A stretch of 25,019 bases of DNA, taken from NCBI GenBank assembly GCA_004369085.1, contig ML210461.1, positions 1 through 25,019 on the forward strand, given 5' to 3'. This document shows, in pieces, positions 1 to 11,341 of the stretch. Within the stretch, counting starts at the first letter, position 1; each line of letters begins with the position of its first letter. The position numbers and the translations under genes are program-made. The DNA comes from Coprinopsis marcescibilis. Lineage: Eukaryota; Basidiomycota; Agaricomycetes; Agaricales; Psathyrellaceae. Under the pieces are notes generated by a model. That model was not told the DNA's origin, did not search any database, and saw only the letters and a program-made list of their open reading frames with translations.

Positions 1-861
1 ATTTGGGTGGGAACGAGGGTGGGGGATCTCAAAATGTATGGGATTTCCCGGTTTATGGGTTAGCACCGGTATGGTTTAAGACGGTGTCGACTGTACCTTC
101 ATCGGAAACAACGCTCAAAATGACGATATGCAGTCGCGCGCCGTTTACGCAATCCATTCATTATGGTTGGAGCCGTGATAAGCATTTCATCAACGGTCTA
201 ACACGTGTAGAATTCTGCCGGGATACATCCGTGTCGTGGATGAAATAATATTCAACTGCTCGACTCCGACGTCACGTCAAGATGTATACATGCAGGGGCG
301 ATTCAGAATGCAGACAGCATGACGACGGTTACACTTTATCTCCTCCTACTGCCTTCTGGAGGCTTATTTGATAGGGATGGTATAGAACAGTATGAGTTTT
401 TTTTGCCTCGACTCCGACGTCTCGCAGCACACGTTGCGACTATCAGTGTCGTCCGTTGACCCTATCCAGGTGCTACCAATATTCCTAGATCAATATGTGT
501 GGGTGATACAATGTCAAGTGTATCCTGATGTCGTCGAGATTATGAGGCGGGATGTACTCGAAACCGCTAGGGGTGCGAGCGCACTGGCTGTAGAAAGTTG
601 CTCTCGCGTTCTGACCGCTAAGTATACCTGCCTTTCCGGGGATAGAGAAAACATAACTGGGGTTGAAGGATATAGATAGATACCAGGTGGGTATAGCGGC
701 TAGTATTTCTGGTGATGAGGACCGAGGTACTGTGAAATACAGGGCCATTCGTTCAATACAGCATAGGCGATATCTGGTATACACGTGCCTAGGAGTCGAT
801 ATAACTGCACTTGAAGACTTAGCTAATATGAAGCGCAGGCATTTATATTTATATAAGGAAG
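1..861. other. Gene-free left edge
   Basis: I see no supportable gene here. Open frames exist on both strands but none resembles a known protein or joins through splice sites to something larger. A 15-bp direct repeat, CTCGACTCCGACGTC, occurs at 259-273 and 407-421. A 14-mer at 233-246 is identical to part of the conserved block in the inverted repeat at the right end of the window (23618-23631). The stretch is downstream of the FunK1 remnant that starts at 862 on the minus strand, so it may include that gene's old 3' flank. Confidence 0.4.
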
Positions 862-1594
862 CTAGCCAGCCAGCAACTCCTTCTCGATGGCCTCTTTGAT
901 AGCCTCCATAAAGGTCTGAAAAGTAAGCTGTCCACCAAGTGTGGCATGGTCATAGGTTGCAAAGTTCTTATCTCTCCGTTCCGCGTGTTCACGATCGAAC
1001 ATCGCGTCACACCAGAGGGTAATCAGCGGTGCGACCCAATCGGCCTTCAACTGCTCGAATTCAGTCAATGGGCCCGTAGCACCCTTCTGGCGGGCCAGGA
1101 ACACTTTTGAGTCGGACTTCCCAGTGCCATTCCTCAATAGCCCTTGTTTCCAATTGTGATGGTCAGGGAGGGATTGGGTTACCCACATCAGAATGTAAAG
1201 GAGCGAATCGAGATCATGGCGCAAGAAATGGTCGGAGGGAAGGTCATCCAGAGTGTCGAGCAGTTCGTGAGCGATGAATGGAATGGTGCCGCTGTGGTGT
1301 TTCAAGTTCGACTCTGGTGCATTGGATAACAGCGGGTCCATATCTCAGTCATACAGGACTCCTTTAATGTCAGCTTACATCCCTGTCTCCCTCCAAAACA
1401 TGATCATATTCTCGCTCAGGTCCCCATGAAACACCTTTACTTTCTTGTATGCTATATAGTGAGCTGAGTGTACGGATTAGATATCATTACATTGTGGTCT
1501 TAAAAAGGGAACACGTACATTTTGCACACTGGAACCAGACTCGTTGAGCTCGGCAACGTTCTTGTCCATCCAAAGATTGCTGTAAGGGGGATTC
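862..1594 (-). pseudogene. FunK1-type fungal protein kinase, C-terminal half, decayed
   Basis: FunK1 kinases are a fungal-specific protein kinase family (Pfam Pkinase_fungal). The minus strand shows their C-terminal kinase signatures in order: VWFQCAK, an intron at 1464-1518, SHYIAYKK, the catalytic loop VFHGDLSEN (HGD in place of HRD), MFWRE, then GVLYD-stop-DMD where the family has a DWD magnesium-binding motif, then GTIPFIAHELL, HFLRHDLDSLLYILMWV and a C-terminal tail ending KELLAG. Two in-frame stops interrupt one otherwise continuous frame: TAA at 1375-1377 and TGA at 1345-1347, the latter replacing the Trp of the DWD motif. The intron sits at the same codon as in the second FunK1 copy near 22.4 kb, which supports common descent. 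I could not place the N-lobe or the N-terminal domain. A minus-strand open frame at 1477-1968 overlaps but does not read as FunK1 with confidence. No functional kinase is expected. Confidence 0.85.
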
Positions 1595-3201
1595 GCCACA
1601 TGTCTTGCTGGCCTGTCGAGGCCCCCAAGGCCTTCCTTGCAAGCAGTCGTGTTCTCAGCCCCGACGACGTTGAGTTCGACCCTTGTGAGCATATTTAATC
1701 TGGTTGGCTCAAGACCGAGCTTGAAAGTAGCTGCCGCCGATACACTCGCTTGGAGATGAGCCCCGATTTCAAGTATGGACGGTGAGCGCCCGGTGAGCGC
1801 TTGTGCCGCGAATACAACTCCAGCAACGCGGAAGCTGTTCGTGAGCTTCGCGCAATCCTCTTGAGTGAGGAATTCAAAGGAAACAATGTGATGTTCACTT
1901 TTCGTGGACAGGTAAGATAGGAAGATTCTGGGGAGTGTGGCTTTGTAATATGCTGGCTTATATACCACAGGATGTTTACAGAACTCTCAGAGACACTCGC
2001 GCTGCAAGCTCAATCGTTGGATTGCTCATTGTCCTTGGGTGTGTTTTGATCCGCGACAGAGAATGTTGGCATGAGGCGCGTCAGAATGTCTTTGATGCCA
2101 GCATTAAGTATCCCGTTTCCCGTATTACCGCGGCTATGGCCGATAGGCCTTTCGAAACTCGGTGTTGACAGACAAATAAACACATAGCGCTGCAAAAGCA
2201 CAAACTGATCTCCCCTGACCTGCAAGGGAATGGGCCTGGGGCGCGGGCGCCCGCTTCCCTCTGGAACGCGGCGATTAGACGCCCAATCTATTTCCCCGAA
2301 GTACAGCCAGATGAACATGAAATGACGACATAAGCTATCAGAACCTCACTACACTTACTCAGGTAAATTGCATTTGATGCATTGTGATATGATAGTAACC
2401 TCCCGGCCCCTCTACTTGACGAAGCTTCTTCCGTTCCGTTAAGGAGAAAGATATCTTCGCAGGCCACGAGTCATAACTTAACTCCCCTCTCCAACCCTTG
2501 ACCTACTGTATAGAACACCGCTGCTGATAACCATCCTACCATACTCGGTCGTCAAGCATCCGACATTTCCACTAATGGGTTGCATTGCTCAACATGATCG
2601 CTATGGTGCCCGAGTGTGTTAAGCATGCGGCTTTTACTTGTAAGGAAGTATTTGGTCTATTTGAGTCTCCGGTAATCACCACTGTCTTGTTAGAATACCG
2701 GCAATATGTCCTCGGAAGGAAGGCTACGACAGTCCAGAGGCCATCGACTCCGCTTGGCCTGCATTTGTTGCAGATATCGATTTTCCCCCCACATACGATT
2801 CAATGAATCGGCGAGAGAACGAAATAATGACAGTGTTATAAACGGAAAGAATGAAATTATGCTAAGACACCAAGTGCGACGAATAGTGTAGTAAGTGTAC
2901 ATTGTTTGAAGAAGAGTAAAGTGAATGAAATGCGCGTTCGAAAGCAACCGGTTATATCATCTCGGAAGCCAGTGTATGTAGAAGGGGAAGAGGAATTAAT
3001 CGTAAAGACATTAACTACTTTGTATCGTAGATTTCAGCAACAGTCCATAAGCAACCGAACAAAAGAGTGCAATGTCCTTGACCTTTCAACATCAAGCCGT
3101 AGGTGCAGACGTATACGCGTAGGCAGCATCGCCAAAGGTAGGCGCAAGAGTGATACAATTCGCAATCTTCTTTGCGATGTGTTTGTTTAAGAATATGGGA
3201 A
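1595..3201. other. Gap between the FunK1 remnant and the laccase 3' end
   Basis: No supported gene. The missing N-terminal half of the FunK1 remnant would be expected at roughly 1595-2400 on the minus strand, and long minus-strand frames exist there (1477-1968 and 2010-2318), but I cannot match them to the family or join them by splicing. From about 2330 to 3200 the base composition is AT-richer and the frames are short; this should hold the laccase 3' UTR, which on the minus strand runs downward from 3201. Confidence 0.4.
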
Positions 3202-5483
3202 TCAATCCAATCCGGACGCTTCGTATTTCGGGCAGAGGTCGTCCCAAGCTTCTATAAAATCAATTTGGCCATGTTAGATAACCCATTGAAAGACATGTTA
3301 AGACGACTCACGGGGAGGGTTCAAACCGGCTATAGTAGGCACATCTTCTGCGAATACGACAGATAGACCCCTAAATGTCTGTGAGGATTTGTCGCCATCA
3401 AAATTTAAACAAGGAACTTACAGAACCAAATGCCAGTCTATGTGGCTGCGAAATCCACAAAAAGGTCGTGTCAGGGCCAATCAAGGCAGGGTCAGAGATG
3501 CATGCTACTCACCAGTGGAGGATCCAAGGTCCAGCATTGTCTGTAAGGAATCGAATGGTAACATTATCGTTCGATTCGCCGATGTTGACCACGTCACGAC
3601 GGACGGGGTTGGCATAGTTATACACATTGCTGCCTGCACTTCGTACAACGCTAAACAGATGCTGCAAACGTATAAGCATTAACAAGCGTTTGAAACAAAT
3701 AAAGGAAGTACTGACTCCGTGGAAGTGAATGGGGTGCTGTGGGAAGACATTCAGTCAAACGGGGAACGTTGGCGACGGAAAGAAATACATACAGGAGTTC
3801 CGACAGAACCACCGGGGATGGAGATCTCGATAACTTTGTTGCGAGGAAGGACGTAAACACTGCCCTGGGGCATCAGTTCCTGTGGTGTCCTCGCGCCACT
3901 TAGGATCTGCAGCAAAATAGGGACAGGAGGCTGCAGCATCGTCGCGTTGTTAACTGAGAATTGGACGGTATTGGGGTCAAAGGCGATGTCAAGGTTGATA
4001 TTGACATCGGCGGCCCCGAGGCGAGGGATACCAGGTGCAGGAACAGGTCGGAGGTTGCGAAGGTTGGCCTCGTTCAACCGGTTGTTGAATGGCGCGCGGT
4101 CGCTGACCGGGTCGGTGGCTGGTGCACCCCGGTAGCGGAGGATGGCGGAATTGACACCTCCTGCGAAGCCGGTCGTTCCGATGTTGGGTTCAGCCCTGAT
4201 CCAGTAGTTGCCAACTGGCCTGTTGGCGTTGAGGACGACAGAATAACGTTGGCCGACGAAGATTTGGATGTTGTCAACAGTGTGAGGCTGAACGCTTTCG
4301 CCGTCCACTTCGATGACAGTCTACGTCAAAAACATGTTAGCTACTGGTCTCGATGGACTGATTGAAAAAAGCGCTACCAATTGATGGCCATCGATTGAAA
4401 AGACAAAGTTAGGATCGCAGGAGATGGAAATAAGACGGAAACGATATCGTCTATCCCGGACGACGTTGACGACTGAGAGTGCTACGGGAGGGCCACCAGC
4501 ATAGCGACCCTTTCCATTTATAAGTGTAGAGTCAGGTGTTGGAACTGCGCCTGCAGAGGGTGCAGGAACATGATACCTGGATGCGAACATAAGTGCCACG
4601 TCATCAACAACAATGACTAGGTAAACCCTACCAATCTGCCAGAGTGATAATCGTAGATTCTTTGAAAGGGTATCAGTAATCTAGCAGCATGTAAAGAACG
4701 CGAGGTAATTACCATCATCAACATCGTACCTGCGGATAAACAATAATCAGCATCAAATCGATAGACAGACGTTTGTGCGGCCAACTCACATGTAGCGCAG
4801 GGGATCGCGGCGGTCATAGAGAACCAAAGCACCGCGAAGACCGTCGCAGTACTGCGATTCTAATGCCGGAAATCAGGAAAGAAAGCTTGCAATTAACATC
4901 TGAATTTAATAACTTACGGTGATGAGAATGATACCAGAAGGTTCCAGCCTGGTTGCGGGGTTGGAATTGGTAGAGGAAGGAGCTTCCAGGAGTAATAGGA
5001 CATTGTGTAACGCCAGCGGGACCATCTGCCCATTGGGTTCCTCTCTGGAACAATCCGTGCCAATGCTAGGTTCTGGTCAATGCAAATTTCAGAGGTCAAA
5101 GAGGGAGCATTTTACAATACTGGTGGTTCTGAGCATAGTAGGGTCAGTCAGCTGGTCGATCACGTTCAGGTTGAACCGATCGTCCTGAGTCGGCATGTTA
5201 GTGTCACTTTTCTTCTCGTCCTGAAGTGCAGAACCGTACCCTGTTCGCAACAATGACTGGTCCGGGGAAGGTCAATCCGCTTCGTGAACTACCAGCGAGC
5301 ACAGCACTAGAAACATCATCAGAACACGACAGCGTTGCATGAGTTGCGAACGACCTACGATCGATTAAAGCCGTCAGGTGAAATGAACCTGTTGCCGATG
5401 AGAAGGTCTCCAGAAGGACCGAATGCTGCAATTGTAGCAGGTAGAAGTTGAAGAAGGACGAATGACAGAGTATAAGAAACCAT
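3202..5483 (-). CDS. Laccase (multicopper oxidase), secreted, 14 exons
   Basis: Blue multicopper oxidase that oxidises phenols and aromatic amines with reduction of O2 to water, outside the cell. Exons in order of transcription: 5483-5359, 5306-5240, 5184-5116, 5065-4918, 4859-4790, 4729-4713, 4659-4632, 4576-4378, 4320-3793, 3736-3716, 3661-3513, 3445-3422, 3370-3312, 3251-3202. They join in frame to 517 residues, a usual laccase length. Residues 1-20 or so form a signal peptide; the mature end probably begins AFGPSGDL. All four copper-ligand regions are present: HWHG (His88, His90), WYHSH (His133, His135), HPIHFHGH (His418, His421, His423) and HCHIDWH (His473, Cys474, His475, His479). The residue ten after Cys474 is Leu484, a class 2 axial position. 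The start is the first ATG before the signal peptide and gives a typical N-terminus. The common Glu-Ala after HCHIDWHL is Val-Leu here. No break was found, so the gene should be functional. Confidence 0.96.
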
Positions 5484-5585
5484 CGCGAAATAAGTGAAGC
5501 AATAAGAGTCTGGTGTGTAAAAGTCACCGAGGCTCTTGAATTAGTCGTTGTTGTTGAAAGGATGCTCTGCCAAAGTTTCTCGAGG

Positions 5586-5592
5586 TTATATA
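5586..5592 (-). promoter_or_regulatory. TATA box of the laccase gene
   Basis: On the minus strand the sequence reads CCTATATAACC about 100 bp before the laccase ATG, a normal distance for a fungal TATA-driven promoter with a short leader. Inducible laccase promoters commonly carry a TATA box. I saw no clear metal-response or xenobiotic-response element close to it. Confidence 0.55.
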
Positions 5593-6158
5593 GGTTTTCG
5601 AGACCCAGCCTTGCCGAATTGAGTTGTAAATTTCTCCTGCAAGTTCGCGATCTGTAATAGTCCGCGTCGCGCTGAGTACGCTGCTACAAATTGAGCATGA
5701 TGAGGATATAGCCTCCCGGATCTCGGAGAAGAGCTATTTCACCTTTGGCCGGAGAAATATGACCTTGTTAGTTCGCCAACACAGGCAACAGAAACATTTT
5801 ACCTCCGCCAAGTTGGATACATTGAATGAAAGGTGATTCAAGTGTTACGCGACCCGAGGTCGCAGTCCCGCCAAGGTAAAGGGGCAGCGCATTTAATGAG
5901 GAGAGCGGTCTTCTAGCGGAATTCCGGCGTAATGTGTTTCTAGATGTCATCACGAAGTCATAAAGCGTCAGCCCGCTGTAAATGCACTGAATTAGATACA
6001 TATTATATTACCTTCATGGTGGCTAGAACGAATTACTTCGTAATCAGGTAGCAAATCGAAGGAAACGCGCTCGATGAAAGGTTTTTGACACTATATAGCC
6101 AAGCATTGGAGGAGAGCCGTGCAATAATAACTTCCCCATATTTGACGTCAACCGCACG
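5593..6158. other. Shared upstream region of the laccase and the small plus-strand gene
   Basis: The laccase (minus) and the small gene at 6159 (plus) are divergent, so this interval probably carries the control sites of both. A second TATA-like element, CTATATAGCC, sits at 6091-6100 on the plus side. No reading frame here resembles a protein. Confidence 0.4.
6092..6097 (+). promoter_or_regulatory. TATA box of the small three-exon gene
   Basis: TATATA inside CTATATAGCC, about 62 bp upstream of the ATG at 6159. The position fits a short leader and gives independent support for transcription of the small gene on the plus strand. Confidence 0.4.
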
Positions 6159-6460
6159 ATGCAACCCCAACTTCTTCTCCCCGTTATCGCTTCTATTGCT
6201 TTCACTATCTTCTTTGCAGTAAGATAACGACTGATCGAGGAGGCCGAGGCACTCACCTTGCCTGTGTTCACAGCCAGAAGCCAACGCTCAAGAAGCGGTG
6301 ACCGCGATCAGAATCCACCACACCCTTACAGACAGGTGGCCGTACGTTGTCGATCAAACCGAGACCGTCGTTTGGAGGTAATGTGTATTCCGCGATCCAG
6401 CATGTTTGTTGCTTAATCAATTTTTCCCTGTGCAGGCCTGGCGCAACACCTGCCGCTTGA
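6159..6460 (+). CDS. Small 62-residue protein with N-terminal hydrophobic segment, three exons
   Basis: I do not recognise the family. Exons 6159-6218, 6274-6377 and 6436-6460 are separated by introns of 55 and 58 bp with clean ends (GTAAGA...CACAG and GTAATG...TGCAG). They join in frame to 62 codons plus TGA. Residues 1-20, MQPQLLLPVIASIAFTIFFA, are a strongly hydrophobic segment that could be a signal peptide or a single membrane anchor. The remainder is hydrophilic and includes AIRIHHTLTDRWPYVVDQ, then ends RPGATPAA. There are no cysteines, which argues against a typical disulfide-rich secreted effector. A TATA-like box lies about 62 bp upstream. The model rests on two introns of the local type joining three short exons in frame, so it is a reasoned prediction. 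It could be a small subunit of a membrane complex, but nothing in the sequence decides this. Confidence 0.6.
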
Positions 6461-7675
6461 AGCTCAGGTCGCTGCCGTATGCGCGATAAACGTCTATTAC
6501 GTCGTTGACGACGAGGACCTTTTGACTGAAAGTCGATATTAGGTCAATCGGATCATTGGATTGGACTGCCAGAACCTACTTTTAGTAACGCCCAAGGATG
6601 CTATTTCAGACCCGCTTTAATGAATCCTATTATCTTCTTGTTTGCAAATATCACAAATGATCTTGGGCCCTGTCAATGGGCTTTGTACTGTTCGTCAAGG
6701 GTTCCTGGAATTCTTCCGAGATTTAAACTCCTGGCCTTTGAGCGGTGAGAGAGATAAGCCGTCGCAAAAAGCGGCCCTAGATGGGAGATGTATGAGAGGG
6801 AGGAAGGACACATATGAAACTTTCGATACCCTACAAACCCGCGAAAGCAAAGGTCGCAGCTACTTACTGAGGAACCCAGTCTCTATCATCTGTTTCAGAT
6901 TGGATCAGCTTCAAAATATCTGAATAAATTGGAATCATGTCCAACCAGTTGCGCAGAGCAACGAATAATGACGATAGCATCTCACAACGAATGACCCGTA
7001 ATGACTGTATCCTCCGTTGTTCCTGTATGCAAAGTCATCATCCTCGCAACGCGTCTTTTTGCTCTGCCACTTGACAAATGGCTTGGAACTTGGAGTAGAA
7101 TAATGTATTAGCTCCCGAACCAATGTCGTTGCCAGCTTGGTTGCTACATGTCAAGCTGCAGCCTGCCAACGAATTGGCCCGCAGCAGTATTGCATGTTCG
7201 ATTTAACGTAGGCTTTCGCTAGACGTTGGGTTATATGAATTTATAAAGCATCATTTATCCCGCTGAAAAAACGTACCTAGACGAGTTGGAGCAGCGCAAC
7301 CAGACTGAAAGCTTTAAGTATAGTGATCATTTCGCTGAATGGGGATTCATGTGGCCTCATTCCCATACCAGGCCCTACTCCATGAATGGCTATCAAAAAC
7401 AGCTTAGAAGCAGGCAAGAATTGCAAGAAACGGGCGTGAATTGTGGTGGAAGACTTCAAAGAGCAGAAACCCGGTGCTGTCGGGGCAAGCCGCATTCGTC
7501 CTGTGTTTGCTCGTGTATAGAGCGAAAGGCATCAGCTTTGTCATGTTTGAGACAGAGGTTTGCGCCAAATGTCAGCGCTGTGGCCGCCATCGAGTCGCGG
7601 CGAGCTTGTTGAGGAACATTTCTGACTCGTGTTGTTCTCCAAATCTCCTGAATTTCTCATCATAACGCGCCCAAG
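6461..7675. other. Gap between the small gene and the nucleoporin gene
   Basis: No gene I can support. Frames at 6642-6923 (plus), 7286-7612 (plus) and 7277-7495 (minus) have no recognisable domain and do not extend through splice sites. The last part before 7676 should be the nucleoporin promoter and leader. Confidence 0.4.
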
Positions 7676-9019
7676 ATGCATAATGCACCATTTACAGTAG
7701 CAGGAATGTCTTCATCGACCTCCTCGCACCACAATGGCAACCTGAACAACTGGGGAAGCACAAGCACAAGCACCTCCTTTGGCGATTCGTTGAACCAGTC
7801 AAGGAGCCACTACCAGTCTGGATATCTTATGGTTCGTGTTTCGCAGTTTTTGGAAGCTTTGTATTCTGAAAGAAAGGCATAGTCGACGTCACAAAACAAT
7901 GTGAGAGAATGTCCTCTTTGATGACCTTTTGACTGACCCCGTCACCTTAAGAACTCTCCACCAGGGAATCAACGCGTCGATGAAGTCCCTGTCGTTCCGA
8001 CAAAAGCCAAGCTGAATCAGGTCCTGACGAGGGGTACAACGACTGATTTTGGCATGGAATCCATGTTCCAAAGTTCCAGGTATGTCGTGCACCAAGTTGA
8101 GAGCTGCTAATTCTGATCGAAGCGGTTTGGCAGACAAAGACAAAACTTGGCAGACGAAGATGCGCCACCCATCTCTTCAGTGAATGATATTCCCAATGAA
8201 GTGTTCCTGAACAACGATTCTCCTCGATTCCAACCTAGAGTGAGTAGTCATTTAAGCTTAACTGCCGCATTAACTCACAACGCTTTAGAACTCCACAGTA
8301 CTCGAAAGCTCGCAATTCGGAAGACGAAATAGCAAGGCTGCACCGAGTGCAGCAACGAACTCTCAACAACCCGTTTATATCATCGTATTCGGTTATCCTG
8401 GCGATAAATACAGCGTCACCGTCGAATACTTCAAGTCATTGGGGGAGTCGACGGAAGCGGACCCGAATACGGACATCGTGAACTGCTTTAGGATAGGATA
8501 CAAGGATCCTGCAGATGCAATGCGAGCAGTCCGAAAGAACGGGGATATCATTGGTGGAAGCTGGATGATTGGCGCGAAATGGGCGGTAAGCTGTAGCGTC
8601 ATGGTGGTCAGAAATATAGCTAATATCAACCCTTCGGTTAGGACCCTGCTCAAGCAGATGCTTTGGTCGGACAATCCAGCCTGCGGGCTACCACTCTCGG
8701 AGAGTCCAATACGAACAATTACCAATCCGGCAACGCCATGGCGGTGGACGAGCCGATGGGACGATACTCGCCTGTTCACCACGTTGACACCCCTACCCTT
8801 GGTACAACTATACACCTTGCCCCATCGACATCAGCCTTCAAGAAACCTACCGTGGGGGTTAAGCCTGCTGCCCAAGCCTCGGTGTGGGGATCGCCTTCGT
8901 CTGCGCCGATTGGTGGCGGTGGCGGAGGCCCAAACACCAATACCAATGTACCACATGTGCAACCTTCGCCCAACAAGACTGTTCTTGGGCAGGTGTCGGA
9001 CCTCATCTTTGGATGGTAA
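7676..9019 (+). CDS. NUP53: Nucleoporin Nup53/Nup35 family, six exons
   Basis: Scaffold-associated nucleoporin that links the inner ring of the nuclear pore complex to the pore membrane. Exons: 7676-7831, 7883-7900, 7952-8079, 8134-8239, 8289-8585, 8642-9019, giving 360 residues in frame. The N-terminal part is Ser/Asn/Gly-rich. A short conserved stretch VDEVPVVPTKAKLNQVLTRG follows. The Nup53-type RRM (MPPN domain) starts near residue 164 with PVYIIVFGYP and runs through KYSVTVEYFKSLGE, DIVNCFRIGYKDPADAMRAV and GGSWMIGAKWA to about residue 235; these are family hallmarks. The C-terminal tail is low-complexity and ends KTVLGQVSDLIFGW (347-360), matching the amphipathic membrane-binding helix of the family. 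Exon 2 is only 18 nt. A second in-frame ATG at codon 11 (7706) is an alternative start. The gene appears intact. Confidence 0.95.
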
Positions 9020-11341
9020 AGGAATAGCATGGATATGTCGGTTTCATTAATCTTATCATATCTGATACCGCAAGCTTATATTCTTTGAAGCACAGGTGTC
9101 TCCCTCGATGTCATCGGAGTATTGCTACCGCCTTTCGCCCAGGCTGATGCCTCGGGACCTGGGTCTGATAGACTTCATTCACCATCTATTTACTTCGCTC
9201 CTTTGCTGTGATAACCACGCCTGCTATACAATGAGGCTTCTGTGAAATCTCAAACTCTTACCCGGACGATAGATTCCATCCACAGCCGGGCCAGACCATC
9301 CACCTCTACCTCTACCCCGTGTCTCGTCTTCCATCACAGCCCTCAAAGGCTCATCCGTCACACAAACTTTTCAAATTGAATTGAAATCATAGGACACTCG
9401 AGCGCCCGAAGTCAAGCTGTTATCTCCTTGACTAGAACATCAGCTGACAGCTCGAAAAAGTTCTGTTCTCGAACAAGGTACGCAACGACAAGTTTCAAAC
9501 ATTCCTTCCTTTTCGTGACTTGAATTTGCTCAAATATGTAGGTCAATCCGAGGCAGATGCTCGATACCCCTGACCAGTGCTGCCCTCTTTGCATTTCACC
9601 AACCCGCATACCACAACCACCACCACACATATTTCTTGGGGTTTAATTAATGGCTAGGAAACCGAAATAGGGAAGATTACCATCCCGGTGTAGATGATTT
9701 CTTGGGGGGACGTCCAAATCACAAGTCCTGTAGCCTCGCGGCAGCTAGCATTGTAGCCCCCCTCTATAGGCTTTTCGCCGTCTCCAAGCACCAGTGTTTC
9801 GTTTCGACCAGAGCATCTTGGGTCACTACTTACCTCCAGTTGCCGTGCTTGGCCTCAGTCCCACATGTCGTTGTCGCATCCTACACCTGTCCGTGGAATC
9901 GTGGTTAATACCTCATAACGGACTGCTGGATTTGACGATGCGCGCGGGTCACGGCTCTCCTTGAAAAAGACGTTGAAATCGGATATCGGAGGCTTTGGCC
10001 CCAGTTTATCGGGAGTTTTATGTTGAGCGTGTACCCGTTTGGTAATGTTAGTGCACCACCTAGATGGCGGTTAGTAACCATCCTATCTGATTCCTTAGCT
10101 CAGCCTTCGCGTGCATGACGAGAAGCGATGGGCGCGGTAGGCACTTTTTATCGTCGCACTGCGTGCGCCGGCACCTTACTTCGAGATCAAAGTACCAGTG
10201 TAAGGGGCACCCTACAGGTGATGATGACATTGAGGCTCTGAGGATGACACTATTCCTCCACTCAAATCCTCGGCTATAAGTAGCCTCGCGAGCGTGCATA
10301 CTGTGTCGGAGCAAGTGCGCCGCGCTATTTTTTGCAATTCCGTGCCCTGTTCTATGCCGATTTAGTCTGTAAAGATACCTTTGGCGTCAAGGTGTACTCG
10401 AGGGCAGCCATGTCGTAGCTTCTTGGCATGTCATGGTCGAAGCAAAGAACTGACTGAGCGGGAAGAAAGCGCCTATACTGCAATGGTGAAGGCACTGCCC
10501 CTTGCTTAATAGTGATCGACCGACATAATCGTGCTAGTCAGCTCCCTTCTCTCCGCGAAAACCGTATACTTGTAGAAGAACAGTGTGGGGAGGAACAGTG
10601 CATGGCCAGCGTTTTGTGGGTTTTCGACAACGAATGTGCGCTTCGATTAGTTTGTTGGCGTTGGCGGAAATCTCGGGAATATCAATATCCGACCAGAGAG
10701 GCGGCTAAGAATTACCCTCGATTGTATTCTTCGTGTGTTTCGTAGATTTGCTGACGAATTCGTAACTCTGGGCTGGTCATAGGTCCTGCTTGCAAGTAAC
10801 ACAATACATAATGTGAATCATCAATTACTGCTATTCTGAGCTTGACTTCTCATGCCGGAAAAGTAGTGTCGGAGGAACGGGTTTTATCCGACGGCAAATT
10901 AGCTAGTCGTTGATGTCATCCTTCATATGTTTATACCCCTATACATAGAAAATGAACGTCAAGGTCGATTACCAGTTGTCAATAAACTGTGCATGCACAC
11001 CCGCTAGCAGTTTCTATTCTGGTCATTTCCAGAGTCAGTTACGAGACAGTGATTAACGCAGACTCTATATGAAGCGCCTGGGCCTTACGGTAGTACCACG
11101 AGGCAGACCACATGCTGGCTGAATATAATGGCGGAAGTACAATGCCATTTAACTGCATTTTCCAATCCTATGGCAGCTTTTTTCGAGGTTTTTTAATTAG
11201 CACAAAACATACCTTCTTATCATATCCATTGAACCTGTAATACACAGATATCACAGCTACAAATGCATGAGCATTAGCACTAACCACTGTGCCATCAATA
11301 ATTTCACGATCATAACCACACAACGCAGAACACTCTTCCAT

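Noticed and set aside
1477..1968. 163-codon minus-strand frame beginning MVYKPAYYKA
   Set aside because: It lies where FunK1 upstream sequence is expected, and part of it (RHVANPPYSNLW) vaguely resembles the other copy, but it runs through the intron at 1464-1518 and a different frame gives the better match close to the kinase core. It was not called as a gene.
5204..5527. A 107-codon minus-strand frame with its own start over the laccase 5' end
   Set aside because: It reads across the first two laccase introns in mixed frames; the laccase exons explain the sequence better, starting at 5483.
7450..7595. 44-codon minus-strand frame beginning MAATALTFGA, divergent from the nucleoporin gene
   Set aside because: Short, with no family resemblance, no splice continuation and no promoter element.
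9412..9630. 72-codon minus-strand frame with Gly/Cys-rich start
   Set aside because: The Gly/Cys-rich end comes from a CAC-type simple repeat; the rest has no protein-like pattern.
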